This document shows positions 35,247 to 44,695 of a stretch of 64,000 nt of DNA, piece after piece. The stretch comes from JABDQA01 sp963824415 (GTDB taxonomy: Bacteria; Desulfobacterota; Desulfobulbia; Desulfobulbales; Desulfocapsaceae), in contig CAWGPM010000015.1 of assembly GCA_963824415.1 (NCBI GenBank), forward strand, positions 62,001 through 126,000. The letters run 5' to 3'. Under the pieces are notes generated by a model, which did no database searches, was not told the origin of the DNA, and saw nothing but the letters and a program-made list of their open reading frames with translations. The first letter of the stretch is position 1. Each line of letters starts with the position of its first letter. The position numbers and the translations under genes are program-made.

Positions 35247-35891
35247 TTACTGAATCGCCAGCCTCAGCAGGGCATTGATTATAGCCACCGCTACCGGGCT
35301 TCCGCCCTTGCGACCTCTGTTTGTTATAAAAGGATAGGTTTTGGTGAGCAGCAGATCTTTGGATTCTTCAGCATTGACAAAGCCAACCGGGACCCCGACC
35401 AGAAGTGCAGGAGCAAGCCTGCCCGCTTCGATCATTTCCATGGCCGCGATCAATGCAGTCGGTGCATTGCCCACCCCAATGATCCCAGCTCCTTTATCAC
35501 CAAGCTTCTGCAGTGCCGTTTCAGTTCTGGTCCGAGCGCTGGCTTTTGCCTGTTCAGCGATTTCAGGATCGTTTATGTGACAGCGTACTTTGCCCCCGAA
35601 GCTGGCAAGTATTGAACTGCTCACCCCTGAATACCCCATCGTCACATCCATATAGATGTCTTGTCCGCCTCGAATCGCCTCTATTGCTGACGGGACAGCT
35701 TGTTCATGAATCACGAGACTTTGAGCAAAACTGAAATCGCCGGTGGCATGGATCACCCGACGGATGATCTGGTAGTGGGCCGGATCGATCCCGTTTTTAT
35801 CCATGGAGGTCCTGGACTCGAATTCCTGGTCGATAATCGCAAAACTGCGTGCTTCTATTTCTGCAGGTACGATTTGTTTAATTCGTCCCAT
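35247..35891 (-). CDS. cbiC: Precorrin-8X / cobalt-precorrin-8 methylmutase
   Basis: 214 residues. CbiC moves a methyl from C11 to C12 of the corrin ring to give cobyrinate. The catalytic His is in RRVIHATGDFSFA, and VGVPVGFVNAEESKDLL and ITNRGRKGGSPVAVAIINALL are typical of the family. AAGGA lies six bases before ATG 35891. It is the last gene of the operon, two bases after cbiA. Confidence 0.95.
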   Translation of the reverse strand: MGRIKQIVPAEIEARSFAIIDQEFESRTSMDKNGIDPAHYQIIRRVIHATGDFSFAQSLVIHEQAVPSAIEAIRGGQDIYMDVTMGYSGVSSSILASFGGKVRCHINDPEIAEQAKASARTRTETALQKLGDKGAGIIGVGNAPTALIAAMEMIEAGRLAPALLVGVPVGFVNAEESKDLLLTKTYPFITNRGRKGGSPVAVAIINALLRLAIQ

Positions 35892-35893
35892 TG

Positions 35894-37279
35894 TTATCCT
35901 TCTGGCCCATCGTTGCAGAGAAGTTGTGCGTACAGGTGTCTCAAGGTAGCCGGCGTTCTGCCGAAATGCAGGTGCACATAACTGCCGACCGCGGAGCCGA
36001 CACTATAGCCTTCATAGGAGTTATTATCAAGTTCATAGAGTTTTCTGGTTAAGGACTCGTTATTACACGTATAATTATCTCCTGATATGTCGGAGTAATG
36101 GAACTCGTGACCGTGCAGTTCAGCCCCCTCTCTGCCGAGCAGACAGTCCCGGGTCAGTTTTATCCGACGATAGCCGAGCCGTCTCAATCGTCTGTTCATC
36201 TTCGTCTTAAATGGAAAAATGCCGACCATATCGTATGTGATACCATCCATATCGGTCAGCGAATCACACAGGTACATGAAACCACCGCATTCGCCATAGA
36301 TCGGCACCCCGTGTAAAAACAGTTCTCTGATGCTGTTTCGCATATCCCGGTTGGCCTCCAGAGCGGAAGCAAAATTTTCCGGATAGCCGCCGCCGAAATA
36401 GACCATGGCAAGCGACTCTGGTATCTTCCGGTCATGAACCGGGCTGAATTCGACTAACTCGAACCCTGCCTGCCTGAAAAGCTCGAAGTTCTGCGGATAG
36501 TAAAAGCAGAATGCTTCATCCAGCGCAATGCCGAGGCGCAGAACCTTACCAGGCAGCGAATCGTCTCGCCTTAGGGGGCTGCACAAGGAAGCAGCTTTTG
36601 GCTCACATCGGCAAAGCTCCAGCATCAGCTCGAGATCGATCTGCTCCTCCACCGCCTGAGCCAGCTCCTGCATCGCTCTGCGGTCAAGCGGTTCTTCTTC
36701 CCCCATGTGCAGCCCAAGATGGCGATGGGGTATAACAAAGTGCTCATCTCTTTTTACATAGCCGATAACCCTGCTCCGGCAGTGAGTAGTCAGCGCGGCA
36801 TCAACCAGTTCACGGTGCCTTGGTGAACCGATCCGATTGATGATCACCCCTGCAATATCGAGGTCGACATCGAACTCTTCGAAACCTTTGAGCACCGCAG
36901 CACAACTCTCGGCGCTCGACTGTGCGTCGATGATCAGGAAAACAGGCACCTGCAGGCACCTGGCCAGAGCCGCGGTACTCGCTTCGCCGCCATCAAAGAG
37001 TCCCATGACACCCTCGATAACCAGCACATCCGCATGTTCCGCTTTGGCTGTGAAGGTCTCCCGGCAGCAGAGCTCACCCATCATTTTCAGATCGAGATTG
37101 TAGGAATCTCGGTCGGTCACTGTACGATGCAGGCTTGGATCTATGAAATCGGGTCCGCATTTATAAGGCTGAATCCGCAGTCCCCGTTTCACCAAAGCCG
37201 CCATAATGCCAAGCGTGAGCGTGGTCTTGCCACCTCCGCTTTTGGTTGCAGCTATGATAAAAGCAGACTTTGGTTTCAT
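35894..37279 (-). CDS. cbiA: Cobyrinate a,c-diamide synthase
   Basis: 461 residues. CbiA amidates the a and c carboxylates of cobyrinate with glutamine and ATP. The N-terminal ATPase starts AATKSGGGKTTLTLGIMAAL (P-loop) and has EGVMGLFDGG. The C-terminal glutaminase has YGECGGFMYLCDSL with the Cys nucleophile and HLHFGRTP with the His. Its ATG overlaps the cbiB stop (ATGA). Distinguished from CobQ by length and by the cobyrinate-type N terminus. Confidence 0.94.
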   Translation of the reverse strand: MKPKSAFIIAATKSGGGKTTLTLGIMAALVKRGLRIQPYKCGPDFIDPSLHRTVTDRDSYNLDLKMMGELCCRETFTAKAEHADVLVIEGVMGLFDGGEASTAALARCLQVPVFLIIDAQSSAESCAAVLKGFEEFDVDLDIAGVIINRIGSPRHRELVDAALTTHCRSRVIGYVKRDEHFVIPHRHLGLHMGEEEPLDRRAMQELAQAVEEQIDLELMLELCRCEPKAASLCSPLRRDDSLPGKVLRLGIALDEAFCFYYPQNFELFRQAGFELVEFSPVHDRKIPESLAMVYFGGGYPENFASALEANRDMRNSIRELFLHGVPIYGECGGFMYLCDSLTDMDGITYDMVGIFPFKTKMNRRLRRLGYRRIKLTRDCLLGREGAELHGHEFHYSDISGDNYTCNNESLTRKLYELDNNSYEGYSVGSAVGSYVHLHFGRTPATLRHLYAQLLCNDGPEG

Positions 37280-38280
37280 ATAAGTACCCGTCTTATGATG
37301 AAATGAAAAACAACTCCCAGGATAAGAAACAGCCAGGCTGAGGTCTGCACGATTCTATTCACGCTGGCAATATCGTCCAGCTCTGCACTCTTCCGGCCAG
37401 CACCAATAAGCGGTTTATGATGGGCAACGCCAAAATAGATTGACGTTCCGCCTAGCTGCAGGTTGAGCGCACCGGCGACAGCCGCCTCGGTGTGTCCGCT
37501 GTTGGGGCTGCTGCTCTTGAGTCGATCCTTAAAAAAAACCTGCCATGCCGCTGCACTATCATAGCCAAGCATGGCAGCGGCAAGAACCACACAGAGTCCG
37601 CTGAGCCGTGCCGGTATGAAATTGCATACATCATCAACCCGGGCGGCAAAACGTCCAAACTGCAGATAGCGTTCATTGCGGTAGCCATACATGGAATCCA
37701 TGGTGTTTACCGCCTTATAGCAGATGGCCCCAAGTGCCGCCAGGACCAGCGGATCCGAGTTGAGCAGACCAGCAAACAGAGAAGCAACCAGGGCCCAGAA
37801 CAGCGGCGCGGTGATTCCGTCAACCAGGCTCTCCGCCACCGATTCGATGCAGGCCCGGGCAACTTCACTTCGGTCCAGGGTTGCGGTGTCTCTGCCCACG
37901 ATCATGGAGACGGCCTGGCGGGCATTCTCCAGATCGTCGGTGCGCAGATGGTTATATACCAGTCTGCTATGGGTAATCAGATCTCCTGAGGCCAGACATG
38001 AAGAGAGCAGCAGCAGCGCGCCGGCCAGAGCCGCAGCGTGTGTTATACTGCCGAGAATCGCCAGAATCAGCCCTGCAACGACAAAGGTCGTCAGCAGAAC
38101 CAGGAAAAACGAGCAGACCCCGAGCAGCACTGGAGAAGCGACCTGCTCTGCCCGGCGCAGCAGACGCTCATAACGTTCGCACAACCAGCCGATGAAGCGC
38201 ACCGGGTGGGGCAGCCAGCGTGGGTCGCCGAACAGGAAATCAAGCAGCATGGCCGCGAAGATCTGGGTGTAAAATATCAC
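37276..38280 (-). CDS. cbiB: Adenosylcobinamide-phosphate synthase
   Basis: 334 residues, polytopic. CbiB joins aminopropanol phosphate to adenosylcobyrate. The family start DFLFGDPRWLPHPVRFIG is exact in type, and GRDTATLDRSEVARACIESVAESLVDG with WALVASLFAG follow. NSGHTEAAVAGALNLQLGG marks the last third. GTG 38280 comes one base after the CobQ stop, so translation is coupled. Confidence 0.94.
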   Translation of the reverse strand: MIFYTQIFAAMLLDFLFGDPRWLPHPVRFIGWLCERYERLLRRAEQVASPVLLGVCSFFLVLLTTFVVAGLILAILGSITHAAALAGALLLLSSCLASGDLITHSRLVYNHLRTDDLENARQAVSMIVGRDTATLDRSEVARACIESVAESLVDGITAPLFWALVASLFAGLLNSDPLVLAALGAICYKAVNTMDSMYGYRNERYLQFGRFAARVDDVCNFIPARLSGLCVVLAAAMLGYDSAAAWQVFFKDRLKSSSPNSGHTEAAVAGALNLQLGGTSIYFGVAHHKPLIGAGRKSAELDDIASVNRIVQTSAWLFLILGVVFHFIIRRVLI

Positions 38281-38281
38281 T

Positions 38282-40891
38282 TCAGGCGGAGAACCCCATC
38301 AGCTTGTAAATCGCTTCCATATCGAGGCTTGCCCTGACCATATCGGCAAGTTCATCGAGGCTTTTGTCCACATTGTAACTGGCGCCGCTTGTTCCCAGTG
38401 TTGGCAGGGACTTCTTGATGCGCAGAGAATCGATGAACCAGCGCCTGAATTCATCTCGATCAAACAACCCGTGCAGGTAGGCGCCCCAGATCGACCCGTC
38501 ATGGTTACGGCCGCCGCAATACCGGCCGTCGTTAAATTTCAGCACCGGTTTCAGTGCGGTCTGAGTCAAGCCATGGTGAATTTCGTAACCAATCACCTCC
38601 AGTCCCGACTCAAGATGAATTCCCGACTTTCTTTCAAGCGTTTTCTCAGCGGCCAGAACCGTATCGACCTGCAGCAGCTCAAGCCCCGCGATCTCTTCCG
38701 AACTGGTCTCGAGTCCGTGGGGATCTCTCAAACGATGTCCCAGAATCTGATAGCCGCCGCAGATCCCGACCAGATGCCCTCCGCGCCCACCATATGCAAC
38801 GATGGCTTTATCGAGGCCGCGCTTTCGCAGGTAGACGATATCACCGGCGACATTTTTTGAACCGGGTAGAATTACCGCATCCGGGTTACCGAACAGATCT
38901 GGTTCGGTGATGAATCTGATATTGACATCGGGTTCATGATAGAGCGGATCGATATCGGTGAAATTGGAGATATGGGGAAGATCGATAACCGCGATCTCCA
39001 CCTGGTCGGACCGGGTTCCCCTGTCGCGGTAAAACCCTTCCCGCAGCGACACTGAGTCTTCCTGAGGAATGGTTATATCGAGCATATAAGGCACCACGCC
39101 CATGACCGGCCTGCCGGTATGTTCGAAGATGAATCGATGGGCGTCATCGAGCAGTGACTGGTCTCCCCGGAACTTGTTGACCACGAACCCCTTGATCAGA
39201 TCACGTTCCCACTCTTCAAGTACATCCATGATTCCGGCAAAGGATGCGTAGACCCCGCCCCGGTCGATATCGCCGACCAGCAGAACCGGAGCGGCAGCAT
39301 AACGGGCCATCTTCATATTGACGATGTCGTGCTTTTTCAGATTGATCTCTCCGGGCGAGCCAGCTCCCTCGAGCACCAGCACCTCATAGCGGCTGCGTAA
39401 TTCATCAAAACATGCCGCCGCAGCTTTCCAGGCCTCCTGCTTGTAAGCGTGATACTGGCGGACATTCATATTGGCGACCGGCCGGCCGTTGACAATCACC
39501 TGGCTGCCGGTGTCGCTGTTTGGTTTGAGCAGGATCGGGTTCATCCGCCAGTCCGGCTCGAGCTTTGCCGCCTGGGCCTGTACCACCTGGGCCCGACCCA
39601 TCTCACCGCCGTCCCTGGTGACATGGGAGTTCAGGGACATGTTCTGAGCCTTGAACGGACAGACGGAGAAGCCGTCCTGCAGAAGAATCCTGCACAGCGC
39701 CGCCGCGAGAACCGATTTTCCGGCATTGGACGAGGTACCCTGAAACATAATGGTGGCTGCTCGTTTGTGCTTGGCCATGGGTTTATAACTTCTCGGACGA
39801 AATATGTCGGCCAGCGCATCTATCAAGAGCAGATTTTCAGCCTCACTTTTAACGGCAATTCTGATGAAGGAATCATCAAGTCCCCGGTAATTGTTGCAGC
39901 GTCTGATCACCAGTTTCCGCTCCAGCAATCGGCGATAGAGTTCCTCACCGCAGAGGTCTTCACCGAGTTTGATCAGCAGGTAGTTGGCGGCGGATGGAAA
40001 GACCTTCAAATGAGCGATTTTTTTTAAATCTTCTGTGAGCTGCACGCGCAGGCGTGAAGTCTTCTCCCTGGTAGCAAGGCAGTATCCATCGTCCTGCAGC
40101 GCTTTTACCCCGACCTGCTGGGCAAGGCTGTTTACCGACCACGGTGGGAGAAGCCTACGCAGATCTTCAGCCAGGTTGCGTGGGAAAATGCCAAAGCCGA
40201 TACGCAACCCCGGAACCCCAAAAAATTTGGTCAGTGAATTGATCGTGATGATATTGTCAAACCTGCCGCCAACGGTCGAAAAAGGCCGGGCAAATTCGTG
40301 AAAGGCTTCATCGACTATAAAAAGGGTATCGGGATGGGCTTTGCCAAATGCAACAATAATATCGTCTGCCAAAACGGCGCCGGATGGATTAACCGGGTTG
40401 CCAAATATCACGGCTTCGCCCCCGTGGATTTCCCTGTCGAGATTTTCCAGAGATATCCCGAAGCCATCTTGTTCAGCAAGATCAAGGGTCACAATCTCGA
40501 AGCCTCGACTCATAAATACCTTGAGATAATCGAGATAACAGGGAACCGGAATAATAACCCGGCGCCCCTCCAGGACCGAAGGCAGCAGGTTCAGGAGTTC
40601 GCTGGTTCCGTTGGCAGGGATGATCGCTTCACGGGCGACCCGGTATCGACTGGCAATTGCCTCAGCCAGCTCGGTGCAGTCAGGATCAGGGTAGTGGGCG
40701 ACCAGGTGCAGGATACGGTTGATCAGCGATCTGAGCCAGGGGGGCGGCCCGAGCGGGTTGATATTGGCGCTGAAGTCTATCAGTGTCTCCGTATTCAGAC
40801 CATCGTCATTGCTCAGCTTGTGGATATTTCCTCCATGCTCGAACATGCCCAGATGAGCTGAACTATCAAGTCGCCGCTTTTGATCTGCCAC
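38282..40891 (-). CDS. Fusion of threonine-phosphate decarboxylase (CobD) and cobyric acid synthase (CobQ)
   Basis: About 869 residues from GTG 40891 (AGAGAG upstream). The N-terminal 370 residues are a fold-type I PLP enzyme of CobD type: FEHGGNIHKLS, DFSANINPLGPP and the PLP Lys in NSLTKFFGVPGLRIGF. It makes aminopropanol phosphate. The C-terminal 498 residues (from M, base 39778) are CobQ: FQGTSSNAGKS, FKAQNMSLNSHV, GAGSPGEINL and glutaminase Cys in GICGGYQILG. It amidates positions b, d, e and g. The two are joined in frame with a linker of a few residues (FRPRSYKP). A GAGAAG lies 11 bases before the internal ATG, so separate CobQ translation is possible. No stop or frameshift is seen at the join. 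Confidence 0.93.
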   Translation of the reverse strand: MADQKRRLDSSAHLGMFEHGGNIHKLSNDDGLNTETLIDFSANINPLGPPPWLRSLINRILHLVAHYPDPDCTELAEAIASRYRVAREAIIPANGTSELLNLLPSVLEGRRVIIPVPCYLDYLKVFMSRGFEIVTLDLAEQDGFGISLENLDREIHGGEAVIFGNPVNPSGAVLADDIIVAFGKAHPDTLFIVDEAFHEFARPFSTVGGRFDNIITINSLTKFFGVPGLRIGFGIFPRNLAEDLRRLLPPWSVNSLAQQVGVKALQDDGYCLATREKTSRLRVQLTEDLKKIAHLKVFPSAANYLLIKLGEDLCGEELYRRLLERKLVIRRCNNYRGLDDSFIRIAVKSEAENLLLIDALADIFRPRSYKPMAKHKRAATIMFQGTSSNAGKSVLAAALCRILLQDGFSVCPFKAQNMSLNSHVTRDGGEMGRAQVVQAQAAKLEPDWRMNPILLKPNSDTGSQVIVNGRPVANMNVRQYHAYKQEAWKAAAACFDELRSRYEVLVLEGAGSPGEINLKKHDIVNMKMARYAAAPVLLVGDIDRGGVYASFAGIMDVLEEWERDLIKGFVVNKFRGDQSLLDDAHRFIFEHTGRPVMGVVPYMLDITIPQEDSVSLREGFYRDRGTRSDQVEIAVIDLPHISNFTDIDPLYHEPDVNIRFITEPDLFGNPDAVILPGSKNVAGDIVYLRKRGLDKAIVAYGGRGGHLVGICGGYQILGHRLRDPHGLETSSEEIAGLELLQVDTVLAAEKTLERKSGIHLESGLEVIGYEIHHGLTQTALKPVLKFNDGRYCGGRNHDGSIWGAYLHGLFDRDEFRRWFIDSLRIKKSLPTLGTSGASYNVDKSLDELADMVRASLDMEAIYKLMGFSA

Positions 40892-40910
40892 CGCTCTCTC
40901 TTCAACACTC

Positions 40911-41699
40911 CTAAAAATTAAGCGCCAGTCCAAAAAGGACTGTGGTCTCCACCAGCTCACACAGACAGCCCAGTGTATCGCCAGTGATACCGCCTATTTT
41001 CTTCAGGCAGAGCCTGGCGAAAAAAATCATCAAGGCAGCGCACAGAACGAAAATGAGCACCATCTTGCCAGGCACCGCAAGCAGTGCCATAAGCCCGAAA
41101 AATACTATGCTAACCCAGGCAGCCGCGCGGCTTGATCCGCTGCAGAACAAGGTGCCCAGCCCATGGGTAACGCGAGCGGCTGGCAGCAGGGGCATGAATA
41201 CCACCATGGCCGTGCGTCCGGCAATGGGAGCGATCAGCAAAGCGGCAGCAATCTCTGCGCTGTCCAGCGAATATATGGCCGCCGTTTTGAGCAGCAGAAC
41301 TGAGCTCAGCGCAGAAGCCCCCATCACCCCGATCCGGCTGTCCTTCATGATCTCCAGGCTGCGCTCCGGCTCTCTGGCGCCCATAAACCCATCGGCAGTA
41401 TCAGCCAGCCCGTCCAGATGGAAAAACCCGGAGACCAGAGATAGATAGATGGCAAACAGAGCCGCGGCAACCAGCGCCGGGACCATGGCGCCCAACAGGG
41501 TCGCAGCGCCAGCACCCAGGGCACCAACCACCAGGCCGACAACCGGAAAGTAAAACAGCGCCCCGGGGAAATACTCCGCATCGTTTTCGGACCCAGAAAA
41601 AGTCGGCAATATGGTCAGAAACCTCAGTGCTGTGAAGAAACAGCGCAGCGGTCTTTTCAGGGCCAATTGCAGCGGGCTATAAGAGGTATCGGAGGCCAC
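40911..41699 (-). CDS. cobS: Adenosylcobinamide-GDP ribazoletransferase (cobalamin synthase)
   Basis: 262 residues, about six membrane helices. CobS joins adenosylcobinamide-GDP and alpha-ribazole(-phosphate). It has the conserved FHLDGLADTADGFMGA with the Asp cluster and DSRIGVMGA. The start of the gene is RPLRCFFTALRFLTILP. It lies between cobT and the CobD-CobQ fusion, whose GTG starts 20 bases after its stop. Confidence 0.94.
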   Translation of the reverse strand: MASDTSYSPLQLALKRPLRCFFTALRFLTILPTFSGSENDAEYFPGALFYFPVVGLVVGALGAGAATLLGAMVPALVAAALFAIYLSLVSGFFHLDGLADTADGFMGAREPERSLEIMKDSRIGVMGASALSSVLLLKTAAIYSLDSAEIAAALLIAPIAGRTAMVVFMPLLPAARVTHGLGTLFCSGSSRAAAWVSIVFFGLMALLAVPGKMVLIFVLCAALMIFFARLCLKKIGGITGDTLGCLCELVETTVLFGLALNF

Positions 41700-41713
41700 C
41701 GTTGCAGCTCGCG

Positions 41714-42781
41714 TTATTTATCTGCTTCGGCCACCGCTGCTTCAGCAAAGGTAGCCACTTCAGTCAATACCGCGCAGGCGCCATCGACGATATTCATCGC
41801 CAGCGCAGCGCCGGTACCTTCGCCCAGCCGCAGATTCAGATCGAGCAGCGGTCTGGTACAGCCCAAGGTCTCCTGCATATATTTGTGGCCGGGCTCAACT
41901 GAGCGATGGGCGCAGATGATATAATCTCTGACGAAAGGTTCGAGGGTGTAGGCTATCAAAGCCCCGGCTGTGGAGATAAATCCATCCACCACGACCGGCT
42001 TGTTCTGGGCGGCAGCCCCAAGGATCAACCCTGCGATGCCGCCGATTTCAAAACCGCCGATCTTGGCCAGGATATCAAGACCGTTTTTCGGATCAGGTTT
42101 GTTCACCTCCAGAATTTTCTCGATAATTGCTCTTTTTCTGGACAATTGGCGATCGTCAAGACCGGTTCCCCGGCCGGTCAGCTCCGTCACTGATTTCCCG
42201 GTGACCACCGCTGCAATGGCAGTGCTGGGGGTTGTATTGCCGATACCCATCTCACCGGTACCAAAAATATCGTAACGCTCGCCAAGCTCCAGGGATACTT
42301 CGATACCACGCTCGACCGCCAGTCGGGCATTGGCGATACTCATGGCCGGTCCTGTGGCAATGTTGTTGGTGCCGGGACCGATCTTCTTGTCCATGATCTT
42401 GCCGGCTGCGGCAAGTTCAGAGAAATCTGCATTCACCCCCATGTCCACTACGATCACGTCGGCCCCGGCCTGTCGGGCCAGTGCATTGATTCCGGCACCG
42501 CCGGCAACGATATTATAGACCATCTGCGGGGTCACTTCTGGTGGAAATTTCGACACGCCTTCGGCCACAACCCCATGATCTCCAGCCATGGTCACCATCA
42601 CCTTTCTGGTAACTACGGGCTTGATGGTACGAGTGATACCAGCCAGATCGAGGGCCAGATCCATCAGGTCGCCCAGCGCCCAGTGCGGCATGGTCAACTG
42701 GTCCAGCCGTTCTTTGGCCAAAGCTCTGGTTTGGGTGTCTTGGGGGAAAATTTTCTGACAGGTTTGTTCCAGTAATTTCAT
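41714..42781 (-). CDS. cobT: Nicotinate-nucleotide-dimethylbenzimidazole phosphoribosyltransferase
   Basis: 355 residues from ATG 42781; the frame extends upstream into cobU. CobT makes alpha-ribazole phosphate from the lower-ligand base. The motifs are GDHGVVAEGVSKFPPEVT, GEMGIGNTTPSTAI and LRLGEGTGAALAM, which contains the catalytic Glu. GAGCG lies just before the ATG. It is between cobU and cobS, completing the nucleotide-loop set. Confidence 0.95.
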   Translation of the reverse strand: MKLLEQTCQKIFPQDTQTRALAKERLDQLTMPHWALGDLMDLALDLAGITRTIKPVVTRKVMVTMAGDHGVVAEGVSKFPPEVTPQMVYNIVAGGAGINALARQAGADVIVVDMGVNADFSELAAAGKIMDKKIGPGTNNIATGPAMSIANARLAVERGIEVSLELGERYDIFGTGEMGIGNTTPSTAIAAVVTGKSVTELTGRGTGLDDRQLSRKRAIIEKILEVNKPDPKNGLDILAKIGGFEIGGIAGLILGAAAQNKPVVVDGFISTAGALIAYTLEPFVRDYIICAHRSVEPGHKYMQETLGCTRPLLDLNLRLGEGTGAALAMNIVDGACAVLTEVATFAEAAVAEADK

Positions 42782-42788
42782 ATCACGC

Positions 42789-43328
42789 TCATTTTTGTTT
42801 GATATATAGCGGCAGGCCACAACTGACCAGAATGACCTCCTGAGCCTGCGCTGCAATCAGTTGGTTGGCCATTCCAACCAGGTCACGGTAGTGCCTGGCG
42901 ATATCGTTTTCAGGCACAACCCCCAGACCTACTTCACTGGTCACAAAGATTACGGTTCCGGCTATCTGTCTGACTGCATCGAGAAGGCCGGCGATTTGGG
43001 CAGCAAGATAATCCTCTCCGCAGGTCCTGCCCTGTTCGGCGCAGTGTGCCATCAGGTTGCTGATCCACAGGGTCAGACAATCAACCAGATAGACATCGTA
43101 ATCAGCGGCGCTTATGGGCCGTCCAGGATCGAGATCTTCCTCGATAGTATGCCAGATCGCAGCAGAGCGGGTCTGTTGATGTTTTTCAACCCGTCGGATC
43201 ATTTCCGGGTCCATGGCTTTGCAGGTAGCGATAAAACAGTGGCTCCCCGCGCAACCTTCACCACGCTGCAGCGCATAGTCGCTTTTACCCGATCTGGTGC
43301 CTCCGGTGACCAGGATGATATCTGCCAT
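42789..43328 (-). CDS. cobU: Adenosylcobinamide kinase / adenosylcobinamide-phosphate guanylyltransferase
   Basis: 179 residues. The dual enzyme phosphorylates adenosylcobinamide and transfers GMP from GTP. It starts ILVTGGTRSGKSDYALQ with the P-loop; the guanylylated His region is EKHQQTRSAAIWHT. DCLTLWISNLM and VTSEVGLGVVPENDIARHYRD are family landmarks. It is followed by cobT with a short overlap of frames but distinct starts. Confidence 0.94.
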   Translation of the reverse strand: MADIILVTGGTRSGKSDYALQRGEGCAGSHCFIATCKAMDPEMIRRVEKHQQTRSAAIWHTIEEDLDPGRPISAADYDVYLVDCLTLWISNLMAHCAEQGRTCGEDYLAAQIAGLLDAVRQIAGTVIFVTSEVGLGVVPENDIARHYRDLVGMANQLIAAQAQEVILVSCGLPLYIKQK

Positions 43329-43336
43329 AATCGTTT

Positions 43337-43915
43337 TTATCCCCTGCAGTTCAGCAGCTCAAGGCGGCCATGGCCACTTTCATAACGAACCTTAGAGACT
43401 GCAGCTTCGTCTACTGCAAAGCTGAAAAGCCGATCGAGGCCGATCCCCAGCAGGTGGCATAGCCCGATTCGGATCACGCCGCCGTGACCGACCACCAGCA
43501 CCCGCTCAGCTTCAGTGGTCAGCAGCCCATCGAACCAGCTTGTAACCCGCTTGCTGAACTGGCCAATACACTCACCCCCGGGAAAGCAGAAGGCCTGTTT
43601 CTGCTCTTTCCACTGGTCGATCTGATCCGGATATCTGGCCCTAATCTCATCTAGCCGCATACCTTCCCAAAAACCGAAGTCGATTTCGCGCAGCTCGGCT
43701 ACAAAACTGGCAGGACCGGCTAGATCAAGAATTTCCAGTGTCCTGCGGCAGCGTACCAGCGGGCTGCAATAGATTTGATCCAGGCTGATTTTGTTGAAAT
43801 ATGAACGGAGGCTGCGGACCTGCGACATGCCTTCATCGGAGAGCTCAACGTCACTGACACCTGTGTAGGTGCCTGGCTGCGTAGTTCGACCATGCCTGAC
43901 GAGATAGATCTCCAT
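43337..43915 (-). CDS. cobC: Alpha-ribazole phosphatase, histidine phosphatase family
   Basis: 192 residues. It removes phosphate from alpha-ribazole phosphate, the last or near-last step of the nucleotide loop. The catalytic His is in YLVRHGRTT, the second His in VLVVGHGGVIRIG and the acid in EIDFGFWEGM. The name is from cobalamin context; on sequence alone it could be any phosphoglycerate-mutase-like phosphatase. It lies three bases after the cbiH stop. Confidence 0.88.
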   Translation of the reverse strand: MEIYLVRHGRTTQPGTYTGVSDVELSDEGMSQVRSLRSYFNKISLDQIYCSPLVRCRRTLEILDLAGPASFVAELREIDFGFWEGMRLDEIRARYPDQIDQWKEQKQAFCFPGGECIGQFSKRVTSWFDGLLTTEAERVLVVGHGGVIRIGLCHLLGIGLDRLFSFAVDEAAVSKVRYESGHGRLELLNCRG

Positions 43916-43918
43916 GGC

Positions 43919-44695
43919 TCAGCCAAGTTGATATTTATCGTGATAGCCGCGCGGCGTAATCATCTTGCCCCGCTTGATAAAAGTGGACGAATTTCCAACG
44001 ATCACCGTGGTCTGCATATCTGCAAGTTCTGGGTCAAAATGCTCCAGGTCGGTGAGAACGACCTCCTCGTCTGCCCGGGTTGCCGCGCGAACCATGCCGA
44101 TCGGCGTTGAAGGCGCACGGCTGTAGCCAATGATCTCCAGCGCTCTTTTGAGCTGCCAGTCCCGTTTCTTGGACCGGGGATTGTAAATAACCAGAACAAA
44201 ATCGGCATCGACAGCGGCCGTTATGCGCTTTTCTATAAGTTCCCATGGGGTCAGAAGATCAGAGAGGCTGACGGTGGCAAAATCGTGCATCAGGGGTGCT
44301 CCGAGTCGCTCTGCACAACTGTTCAGTGCAGCAATGCCGGCAATAACCCTGATTTCCACCTCAGAGTTTCGCAGCTGCCCGATCTCGAAAACAAGGCCTG
44401 CCATCGCATAAATACCGGGGTCTCCACCTGAGACCAGGGCAACGTGCCTGCCCTGCTCAGCCAGGTCGAAGGCCTGTTTGACCCGGTCGACCTCCTGCAT
44501 CATGGCCGATTCGATCACTTCTTTGCCGGCAATGATTTCGCTGATAAGATCAAGGTAGGTCCGGTAGCCGACCACCACCTCCGCCTGCTCCAGTTCAAGG
44601 CGGGCCCTCGGAATCAGATAATCGAGAGATCCGGGGCCAGTCCCGACCACGCTTAGAATGGAGCTTGTGCCACCGCCGCTGTTATTCGTTCCCAT
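43919..44695 (-). CDS. cbiH: Cobalt-precorrin-3 C17-methyltransferase
   Basis: 258 residues. CbiH methylates C17 and contracts the ring. SAM-binding landmarks are SVVGTGPGSLDYL, VVGYRTYLDLI, VSGGDPGIYAMAGLVFE and DFVLVIYNPRSKKRDWQL. A free-standing form of normal length. Its start (44695) overlaps the 3' end of cbiG by 43 bases. A later start is possible but would trim the SAM motif only slightly. Confidence 0.93.
   Translation of the reverse strand: MGTNNSGGGTSSILSVVGTGPGSLDYLIPRARLELEQAEVVVGYRTYLDLISEIIAGKEVIESAMMQEVDRVKQAFDLAEQGRHVALVSGGDPGIYAMAGLVFEIGQLRNSEVEIRVIAGIAALNSCAERLGAPLMHDFATVSLSDLLTPWELIEKRITAAVDADFVLVIYNPRSKKRDWQLKRALEIIGYSRAPSTPIGMVRAATRADEEVVLTDLEHFDPELADMQTTVIVGNSSTFIKRGKMITPRGYHDKYQLG

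Noticed and set aside
38282..40891. CobD-CobQ fusion as a frameshift artefact
   Set aside because: The frame is open and motif-complete on both sides with a short natural linker; an indel would leave stray residues at the join.
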